DNA of 64,000 nucleotides, taken from Arcuatula senhousia (taxonomy: Eukaryota; Mollusca; Bivalvia; Mytilida; Mytilidae). Below are positions 55,560 to 64,000 of this stretch, in pieces. A program made the translations under genes and the position numbers. The stretch spans positions 39,205,512 through 39,269,511 of the forward strand of contig OZ020306.1 in assembly GCA_963971305.1 (NCBI GenBank), written 5' to 3'. Below the pieces are notes generated by a model, which was not told where the DNA came from, did no database searches, and worked only from the letters and a program-made list of their open reading frames with translations. Every line of letters starts with the position of its first letter. Position 1 is the first letter of the stretch.

Positions 55560-58500
55560 ATGATGATGATGGGAGAGCAGCTCGTCCTTGAAGAGGACTA
55601 TGATGAAAATTACAAACCTACAGATGATGGTAAGATACCATATATCATGTATATAGCACACCAAAGAATAATTCTTACAACAAAGTCTGAAAATAACAAA
55701 ACAGTCCAGCAATAAGGTGTTTATACTGGGAGAACTTTTCTACAGAAGAATTTTCAAGCACATCAGAGAGTGTACATTAAAAAAGTTACAAAAATACTGC
55801 CAATAAACACAACATGAGAAAATTAATATCAACAGTCACAGAACATTACAAAATTTATGTTCAATCTTGGGCAAAAAAAATTAAGGTACAACTGTTGTTA
55901 CAAAAAAAATCATAAAATTACAACTTGAAATCACAACAAAAAATTGCTGTTCAATTGTCTTACAACAGCTACCTTCATGCTATCAGAAGTATTAAATGCA
56001 TGGTCTGTCATATGTTATATCCTGATTAAACATGGATTTTCATTATTGTTGTACAAAAAATAAATGGCAACCCATGTTTGAAATAGTAGATCTCCGACAA
56101 AATTGAAGGCTATCAATATTTATTTCATATGGATAGAAAAAAATTGCTGCAATGCTGTAAACAAAATTCAGAATGTAATATATATTATAGAATATTATGT
56201 ACTTTCCTTTTTTAATACTATCTATATCTAGGTGAGTATCAGACAAGTCCGATAGGACGAGTCTGATACGAGACAAGATGAAGATAGTATCAAAAAGGAA
56301 AGTATGTAATATTTTTTTTATCTGTAATTAAAAAAATACACACATTTAACAAGTTTTCAGTACAATAACATCATGCTACGTCACAAATTTCGTCACATTT
56401 CATCGCATGACGTCACAATTATCAAGTCCTCCCGCTTGATATTTTTATGGCCAGACCACGTATGTGGATCGGACATATAGTTTTACCCTTGTACGTACCT
56501 ACGTCCGTCCATAATACTTTGGTTAAGTTCTTGGTTAAGGTCCATTACTCGGATACTAGATGTTGTGGGTCAATGATATTTCACCACTAGATGGGTCTTT
56601 GGTAGGGCTACACCACCCACTAGAAATTAGGTCACTGTGACCTATATTTTATGCATGAACGACTTCTGTTAAGTTCTTGGTTAAGGTCCATAACTTGGAT
56701 ACTAGATGTTGGGGGTCAATGATATTTCACTTCTAGATGTGTCTTAGGTAAGGTGACACCACCCACTAGAAATTAGGTCACTGTGACCTATATTTTACGC
56801 ATGAATGACTTTGGTTAAGTTCTTGGTTAAGGTCCATTACTTGGATACTAGATGTTGGGGGTCAATGATATTTCACCACCAGATGGGTCTTGGGTAGGGC
56901 TACACCACCCACTTGAAATTAGGTCACTGTGACCTATATTTTATGCATGAACGACTTCGGTTAAGTTCTTGGTTAAGGTCCGTAACTTGGATACTAGATG
57001 TTGGGGGTCAATGATATTTCACTACTAGATGTGTCTTAGGTAAGGTGACACAACCCACTAGAAATTAGGTCAATGTGACCTATATTTTACGCATGAATGA
57101 CTTTGGTTAAGTTCTTGGTTAAGGTCCATTACTTGGATACTAAATGTTGGGGGTCAATGATATTTCACCACCAGATGGGTCTTGGGTAGGGCTACACCAC
57201 CCACTAGAAATTAGGTCACTGTGACCTATATTTTATGCACGAACGACTTTGGTTAAGTTTTTGGTTAAGGTCCATAACTTGGATACTAGATGTTGGGGGT
57301 CAATGATATTTCACCACTAGATGTGTCTTGGGTAAGGCGACACCATCTACTAGAAATTAGGTCACTGTGACCTATATTTTACGCATGAATGACTTTGGTT
57401 AAGTTCTTGGTTAAGGTCCATTACTTGGATACTAGATGTTGGGGGTCAATAATATTTCCTCACCAGATGGGTCTTGGGTAGGGCTACACCACCCACTTGA
57501 AATAAGGTCACTGTGACCTATATTTTATGCATGAACGACTTCGGTTAAGTTCTTGGTTAAGGTCCATAACTTGGATACTAGATGTTGGGGGTCAATGATA
57601 TTTCACTACTAGATGTGTCTTAGGTAAGGTGACACAACCCACTAGAAATTAGGTCAATGTGACCTATATTTTACGCATGAATGACTTTGGTTAAGTTCTT
57701 GGTTAAGGTCCATTACTTGGATACTAAATGTTGGGGGTCAATGATATTTCACCACCAGATGGGTCTTGGGTAGGGCTACACCACCCACTAGAAATTAGGT
57801 CACTGTGACCTATATTTTATGCACGAACGACTTTGGTTAAGTTTTTGGTTAAGGTCCATAACTTGGATACTAGATGTTGGGGGTCAATGATATTTCACCA
57901 CTAGATGTGTCTTGGGTAAGGCGACACCATCTACTAGAAATTAGGTCACTGTGACCTATATTTTACGCATGAATGACTTTGGTTAAGTTCTTGGTTAAGG
58001 TCCATTACTTGGATACTAGATGTTGGGGGTCAATAATATTTCACTACTCAATGAGTCTTGGTAACATGGCACCACCCACTAGAAATAAGGTCACAGCGAC
58101 CTATATTTTACACATGAACACTTTTGATCAATTTCTTGGTAAAAGGTCCATATCCCAGGTAATACACATTTGGGGTCAATGATATTTCAAGAACGGGAGG
58201 GCCATCCTGTGGCTCATAGACACATTTTCTAGTCTTGTATCACGGACTGTCCATGATACTAAAAAATATAAGGCAGATGAGATCAAAGGAAAAAGCCGCT
58301 AATTACGGATAAAAATATGTGTGCATGTATTAAGATTTAGTTTGAATTGAGAAAAACTATTATTCATACATGTAGTGGTTGAAGAATATTTTAATCATAT
58401 AACAATCATTTGAAGTTGAAAATAAACAATGTAATGTTTGTTTACATGTATTTATAAGAATTAGAATACATCCTTTACTGTGACAAAATTAATGAATGAC

Positions 58501-61500
58501 TATTGCAAGAGAAAGAACACATTAAATACAAAAAAATCCAAAAACTTAATCTCTTTATAATTTGTTAAATACATGACTTTTTATTTATTTTGTTTTACAG
58601 AAACAATTGAATATGCCCAGATTATTGGTATTGATCCTTATAAGGAGAGCCACCTGATGTGGATTGCCAAAGAAGGAATCGTAGCTCCATTACCCGAACA
58701 TTGGAGACCATGGTTTGTAGTAGTTTAACTGGTTGAAGATTGAAATGTTCGTGATAAAAGTTTTTCTAGTTTTTACAAACAGGGGTACCTTTAGTGTGTA
58801 TGAAAATATAAAAATGTAGAAAAATATTTTGAAAATTCTATTCCAAGAGCATAATTTTTTGAAGAAAAACATAAAAGATAAGAACAAAATTCTGTATATG
58901 TATACTTAACCAAAATAAACATTTCAAAGATGGCAATGGTTGAGTCAGATTTACTATTCTTTATACAAAAAATGATAAAATTATTTTTGTATATTCCTCC
59001 AGAAAGATCAGTTTGTTATAACTATCAAAATACAAATAATGGTATAAATATTGTTGAGGATGTCTTGTTTCAAATAAATAATATGTTTGGTCAAGTGGAA
59101 ATAGTGCTAGCTGGTTGACTTTAATGCACGAACTTCAGAAGTCCTAGAATTTGTTACAGATGATAAAGACAATTATATTCCAAATTTAGAATATATATAT
59201 GGTAATGGTCCAAGTGTAGAATCTGTTAAACCTAGCCGTAAGAATAAAGATAAGTCTTTAAACACTTTTGGTAGGTCCTTAATTGAGCTTTGTAATATAT
59301 ATGATCTTTGTATTGTTAATGGACGAAAACAAGGAGATAAAGATGGCAATTATACATATGTATACTCCTGTGGTGCAAGTACTATAGACTATTTTATCAC
59401 TAGCAATAGTTTTTTCAGTAGAATTGTAAACATGTGTGTTTTAGATTGTGACTTATCTAAACATTTCCCAATTTCCTGTACTGTAAAAATAACATGTAGT
59501 GATTCTGTAAGAAATAACACAGAGAATGTTGATCAGTTGAAAAAGGTGAAATGGGATACCAGTAAAACTTCTTTATGTAAGGATTTGTACAATGAAATAG
59601 GAACTGTAGTTGATAATATTGTTGAAGTGATTGATACAAATGTAAATGAGGGTACAGAACTTTTAGTAGGTACTCTTCAGTCAATTTGTGAAAAGGCTGG
59701 TATGCTTAATGTTAGCAAGAAAGGTACATGTAGAAAGTTTTATAACAAACAGCCTGATTGGTTTGATGATGATTGTCAGGAAATGAAAAGAAAGAAATGT
59801 AAACTGCTCAATGATTTTAGAGCTACATCTGATTTTAATATATTAACAGAGTACATAGATATCAAACAAAGTTTTCAACATTTATGTAAAACCAAACAAA
59901 AGAGTTATAAACAATGTAAGAAGCAAGAACTTTTAAATGCTGCTTCTGATAATGATGCTTGTAAATTTTGGAAATTGATTAAGTCATCTATTAATTTTAA
60001 TTGTAAATCGGATCCTGATATCTCGTGTGACGAGTGGAAAGACTATTTTAATTGTCTCCTGAATACAAACAATGTTGATCAAAACCCAGAGTTTTCAGAG
60101 TATGTAAATGATTCTATGCAAAATCATAATGATGACTGTCTTTTATGTGATAATGATTATTCCTTTTTAAACAGTGACATAACTGAAGATGAAATTGTAT
60201 GTGAAATAAAAAGACTTAAAAATAATAAGTCACCTGGTGAAGATGGTATACCAGGAGAGCTGTATAAATGTTTATGTACTGAAATGCTACCTGTTCTTTT
60301 AAAACTGTTTAATAGAATTTTTCATACTGGTGAATTCCCTGAATGTTGGGTAACTTCTATTGTAATTCCATTGTATAAAAAAGGTGATAAAAATGACTGT
60401 GGTAATTATCGTGGTATATCATTGTTATGTGTAATTAGTAAGATTTTCATGGGTATTTTATCTAAACGTCTTACAATATGGGCTGATATAAATGAGCATA
60501 TTGTTGAGGAGCAAGTCGGTTTTTGCAGTGGATACTCCACTATTGATAATATTTTTATTTTGTCAAGTATTGTATCAAAATATTTATCTAAAAAAGGTGG
60601 AGTAGTATACTGTGCATTCATAGACTTTTCAAAAGCCTTTGATTGTGTGAATAGATCAAAACTGTTTTATTTATTGTTATGTAAAAACTTACATGGTAAA
60701 ATGATTAGAATACTACAAAGTATTTATAGTAATGTAAAAGCTCGAGTTAAGTGTTCAAGTGGTCTAAGCAATGCTTTTAATTGTAAAACAGGAGTTAGAC
60801 AAGGTTGTATACTAAGTCCCTGGCTGTTTGCAATGTACATAGATGAACTTGCAAGTGAAATGGAAAGAAATGGTGGAAATGGTATATTTGTTCATAAAGA
60901 CTTTCATGACATTATGTTATTGCTCTTTGCGGATGACCTGGTGCTAATAGCAGATACTTGTATTGACCTACAGAGACGATTAAATTGCTTAGCCTCGTAT
61001 TGTGATAAGTGGAATATGGCTGTTAACATGGACAAGTCGAAAATTGTAGTCTTTAGAAATGGTGGAATTCTCTCTAAACATGAAAAGTGGTACTTTAAAG
61101 ATGAACTTCTCCAAATCGTTAGCTATTACAAATATCTTGGAATTATATTTTCAAATCGTTTGAAATGGACAGTCTGTTGTAGAACTTTGAGTAATCAATG
61201 TGAAAAAGCTTTAAATATGATAAAACACTGCTTATGCAAACTAGACTGTAAAGATATAAACATTGGATTTAAGCTTTTTGACTCAATGGCAGCACCTATT
61301 CTCTATTACGGAGCTGAAGTATGGGGCTTAGACAGAGTAAACGACATTGAAATGGTACAAAATAAGTTTTGCAAGTGGTTACTTGGAATGAACACTCGAA
61401 CAAACAACTATATTGCTAGAAGTGAATGTGGCCGATTTGAACTTTTCACTAACTTTCTTTGCAAGCCAATTAAATACTTCCTTCGTCTACAAAGGTTGGA

Positions 61501-63797
61501 GACCAACAGACTACCCAAATTGTGCTACAAAATGATGTTTGATGCAAACAGCCATGGGCGTAAGAACTGGTGCTCAAAAATACAATCTATTTTATTTATG
61601 TATGGCTTTGGTATAGTTTGGGAAAATCAAGGTGTAGAAAATGAAATGTTATTTTTAGATATATTTAAACTGAGACTTAAAGATAATTATATACAGAACT
61701 GGTCAGATTATTTAAATAATTCTTCTAAATGTGAGTTTTATACAAAAGTTAAAGAATCTACTTGTGTTAATGAATCTATACAAATGTTATCTTATAGCTT
61801 ACGATGGCAAATTTATTCTATGCTATGTTCAAATCATATGCTTGCTATAGAGAAAGGTAGACATGAGGGACAACCTCGTGAAAATAGACTGTGTCAAATC
61901 TGTAATTGTCGTTCCATTGAAGATGAATACCACTTTATTCTTGTATGTCCAATGTTATCTGACCTTAGGAAAAACTTTTTACCTGTATGGTGCCATAACA
62001 ATGTTAACATGGTCAAACTTGTAAATCTATTCAGATCAAATGATCTGAATATTCTCAGAAATCTTGCAATTTATATTAAAAGGGCAAAAATATTGAGAGA
62101 AGAGCTATTGTCACTGTGACTTATCTATAATTATGTTGATGTAATTGTGTGACTGAATATGCATTCCTATATATGTTAAAAGGTGCTTAATTATAGTTTA
62201 CATTGTATATGATAAACATGTCTACTGTATATATTTTTCTGTAGTTGGCAAATTATGTATTATAAATATTTGATTGTAATGGTACCGTGGGCTGGAGGCC
62301 TGTTTATAGTACAATAAAGTATCTTTGTCTTGTCTTGTCTTGATAAAATTTTGCCAAAACATACAGAATTAGAATTTTGCAAACCAGTATACTTCATAAA
62401 TAACATAGGCAATAGAATTTAGAAAACTTGGAAACATTGTAATGGTACTCTTCATATACATGTACATTTATATTGCTTTGCCATTTATTTGTACACCCAT
62501 TTTTTTCTATTTCATAGCCAAGATACCAATGGAGACTTGTACTACTTTAATTTTGCTTCTGGAACAAGTATTTGGGACCATCCTTGTGATGAGTTCTACA
62601 GACAAATGGTCATTGAAGAAAGGATGAAATACAACATGAACAAAGGCTCTGGTACGTCAAGGAAAATCTAAACATGTAAAATTGTTGATATTAATTTGTG
62701 CTTATATTTCTTATATGTTTTGTGTTCTTGATTTTTAATTGCTATTTAAATTTGTGTTTGTTTAGATTTTATTACATTTTATTGTTTTGTTCAGAATTTA
62801 TTACAATTGTAAAGTTCTATGTTATTTCAATAAGAAATTTCATCATACAAAGAGTATCCTCCCCTGACAGGAATTACATCACTCTACCTTTATTCCATAA
62901 TGATAGAATGAGCATAGGTTCCTTGCCTCATTTTGAATTTCATTTGTAGGACCCCCAAGAGGAGGTCAAAATCAAGGACCAGGTCCTCAGGGTAAGACTT
63001 ATATAAGAAAATCAACCATTTGTGAAGTTATGACTTCAAGTGATCTCCAATTTGAAATTTGGTTCATTGACATGTAAAAAACCTTAACTGTGGTTTCATT
63101 ATTATTCGTGGGGTATCAATTTTTGTGGTTTTCGTGGGTAGACTTGAACCACGAAATTTGATATCCCAGGAAAAGGAAATTTAACATCAGTGTGTATGCT
63201 GTAGACTTAAGAACCACAAATTTAAGAATCCACGAACTGATACTTTTTCACCAAACAACGAATATTGGTACCCACGAAAATAAATGAATCCACAGTATTT
63301 GAAATCTAAAAAATCTGTCAATAAATTATCTGAATCTTTTAAAAAAGAATTATGATGTAATTTTAACTTTTGTTCAATTTTATTGGTTCAGTATCCAAAA
63401 ACGGACAAGTTTTATCTGCTTTAATACCCACATGATAACTTTGAACTTGACAATTATGGTTTATATTTAGAATGTTGGGGATGTCAGACATTTAAGAATC
63501 AATATATTTTAATTATGAAGTACTCTTTTCACAGACATATTGATATTAAGTTGAAGATTAGATAAAATCTCATATACATTAAGGGTTGTTATCATTTTTG
63601 TTTTGAAAATTTCATATTTTGTTCATGATTATGATTGGTTTCTTGCAACCTAATCTTTAATATGATACCATTCTTTAACATAGATTTGCCAGATGTGGAA
63701 TATCATTGTTTTTTTATTTATTTTAAAAGGAAAGAAAGGAAAAGCTGGGAAGGATGATGGAGGAAAGAAAAAGAAAGACAAACAAAATAAACAAAAG
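55560..63797 (+). CDS. CEP164: CEP164 orthologue, N-terminal part (gene continues past window)
   Basis: Exons: 55560-55629, 58601-58712, 62518-62651, 62950-62991, 63730-63797; GT-AG, phases agree, 142 residues so far. The start [20 protein letters not shown] corresponds to the conserved N-terminus. Exon 2 reads [28 protein letters not shown]. Exon 3 completes the WW domain (about 54-84) with [21 protein letters not shown]. Then come a Gly/Pro/Gln linker and a lysine-rich stretch ([18 protein letters not shown]), as in the vertebrate protein. CEP164 is a centriolar distal-appendage protein needed for basal-body docking and ciliogenesis; its N-terminal WW region recruits TTBK2 (known for the family). 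Of the four adjacent ATGs the first is listed; the true start could be any of them. Introns 1 and 2 hold large repeats. Confidence 0.95.
56191..56313. mobile_element. foldback (near-perfect palindrome) element in CEP164 intron 1
   Basis: Left arm: AATATTATGTACTTTCC, TTTTTTAATACTATCT and GTATCAGACAAGTCC. The right arm is its inverse: GTCTGATAC, AGATAGTATCAAAAAGG and AAAGTATGTAATATT. The centre is near 56252, so the arms meet with almost no loop. It could be a MITE of foldback type. It lies 131 bp upstream of the satellite-bearing element. Confidence 0.7.
56444..58233 (+). mobile_element. satellite-bearing mobile element, copy 2 (146-bp core), CEP164 intron 1
   Basis: Same left end as copy 1 (TTTATGGCC, GACCACGTATGTGGATCGG, TTTTACCCTTG and a short GTCC tract) and the same right end (GGGAGGGCCATCCTGTGGC ... 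TTTTCTAGT). It differs mainly in array length: 11 monomers against 7. It sits in sense orientation in the first CEP164 intron. No coding sequence; mobilisation would depend on proteins supplied elsewhere. The pearl/Helentron comparison is inference from structure. Confidence 0.85.
56521..58180 (+). repeat. 146-bp satellite array with ERE palindromes, 11 units plus partial
   Basis: GGTTAAG starts at 56521 and every 146 bp thereafter to 57981 without a single indel; the 56667 unit begins TGTTAAG. Monomer subtypes alternate (GATGGGTCTTGGG versus GATGTGTCTTAGG), giving a 292-bp higher-order unit. Units 4-6 plus half of 7 are nearly identical to units 8-10 plus half of 11 (584-bp offset), a recent block duplication. 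GGTCAnnnTGACC is intact in units 1-10 (56630, 56776, 56922, 57068, 57214, 57360, 57506, 57652, 57798, 57944) and damaged only at 58090. Confidence 0.95.
58984..62119 (+). pseudogene. retrotransposon ORF2 (endonuclease + reverse transcriptase), frameshifted and 5'-truncated
   Basis: The frame opens [17 protein letters not shown] and reads to VEIVLAG. One extra T at about 59116 breaks the endonuclease motif AGDFNAR. The downstream frame then runs open from 59117 to TGA at 62119 (about 1,000 codons). Endonuclease end: STIDYFITS, then [12 protein letters not shown]. Reverse transcriptase: [59 protein letters not shown] and the catalytic FADD at 60926-60937. The C-terminus has a Cys/His cluster ([20 protein letters not shown]). 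A single frameshift in an otherwise open frame indicates a young insertion, but the missing N-terminus makes this copy inactive. Confidence 0.93.
62313..62318 (+). terminator. AATAAA near the 3' end of the retrotransposon
   Basis: ACAATAAAGT lies about 25 bases before the end of the inserted element. It is in sense orientation inside CEP164 intron 2, so it could in principle act as an intronic poly(A) signal. Confidence 0.4.
63087..63296. mobile_element. MITE with ACTGTGG...CCACAGT ends (CEP164 intron 4)
   Basis: Left: ACTGTGGTTTCATTATTATT, CGTGGGGTATCAATTTTTG. The right end, inverted, reads ACTGTGGATTCATTTATTTT, CGTGGGTACCAATATTCG. Internal CACGAA/TTCGTGG motifs recur. 210 bp, non-coding. 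I know this type as widespread in molluscs (recollection). No clean target duplication visible. Confidence 0.7.
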
Positions 63798-63910
63798 GTA
63801 TAATATGCATAAAATACAAAAACTGAACAGTCAAAATTGTGCAGTGGAATAAATGACATATAATGTTAATGCGTGAAAAGAATAAATATTTTGGTTATAC
63901 AAAGAATATA

Positions 63911-64000
63911 GTGAGATGTGAAACAAGTGTATGCAACATATGTTAATCAGCAATTTAAAAATCCACAATGGATAACAGCCAGCAGCCTTCAGTGTGACCA
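63911..64000 (+). repeat. ACGCGACACAGCC repeat family, copy cut by window edge
   Basis: GAGATGTGAAACAAGTGTAT, GCAACATATGTTAATCAGC, CCACAATGGATAACAGCCAG and CAGCCTTCAGTGTGACCA in family order, running off the window. Confidence 0.65.

Larger units (their letters stand above)
58983..62340 (+). mobile_element. 5'-truncated non-LTR (APE-type) retrotransposon in CEP164 intron 2
   Basis: TGATAAAATT at 58973-58982 and 62341-62350 is a perfect 10-bp target duplication. The insert starts inside the endonuclease domain and ends in a (CTTGT)n tail instead of poly(A), with AATAAA at 62313-62318. The truncated 5' end and microsatellite tail are typical of target-primed reverse transcription. Clade not assigned; CR1/L2/RTE-like lineages commonly have such tails. 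Sense orientation relative to CEP164. Confidence 0.92.

Noticed and set aside
1..64000. Prokaryote-style systems (operons, CRISPR, toxin-antitoxin, prophage)
   Set aside because: Gene structure is intron-rich eukaryotic. No direct-repeat/spacer array or bacterial gene cluster is present.

Overview
The window is animal nuclear DNA: AT-rich, with exons bounded by GT-AG introns and densely sown with interspersed repeats. Several repeats belong to types I know from mussel genomes, including a GACGAAACGCGCGTC-type short repeat, a 'GGTACCTCTTTGCTTCTT' family, and elements with GTCCGTCC-rich heads and tandemly repeated cores. I infer a bivalve, most likely a mytilid mussel. No rRNA, CRISPR array or prokaryotic operon is visible.

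Layout. 1-14.2 kb: no recognised gene; it holds repeat elements with tandem cores (1.87-3.05 and 3.76-4.88 kb), dispersed short repeats, and a hAT-type MITE with perfect 8-bp target duplications (13,700-13,923). 14.3-32.7 kb (+): a complete SLC4-family, Na+-coupled-type bicarbonate transporter gene that I rebuilt from 19 in-phase coding exons (992 residues), with two optional in-phase microexons and two alternative last exons. 32.8-42 kb: a transposon-rich block, including a region of about 7.3 kb bounded by inverted copies of a motif-rich sequence, and a 702-bp TIR element carrying the start of a Myb/SANT-like reading frame. 42.0-46.1 kb and 49.6-52.6 kb (-): two tandem paralogues of a small signal-anchor/membrane/helical protein (213 and 227 residues) that I do not recognise. 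Their exon lengths and phases are the same for four of five exons, and their promoters are conserved. 55.6 kb to the end (+): the first five coding exons of a CEP164 orthologue (centriolar distal appendage protein, WW domain), running off the window. Its introns hold a foldback element, a large 146-bp satellite-bearing element and a 5'-truncated non-LTR retrotransposon with a 10-bp target duplication.

The most striking observation is that the 146-bp monomer in the two satellite-bearing elements (3.76 and 56.4 kb) carries the palindrome GGTCACTGTGACC. That is the reverse complement of the classical vitellogenin-type estrogen response element. Fourteen units retain perfect GGTCAnnnTGACC half-sites at exact 146-bp spacing. 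The elements are therefore mobile arrays of nuclear-receptor inverted-repeat sites with a repeat length close to a nucleosome core.

The three gene loci are unrelated in function (ion transport; unknown membrane protein pair; cilium assembly). Nothing suggests that they act together.
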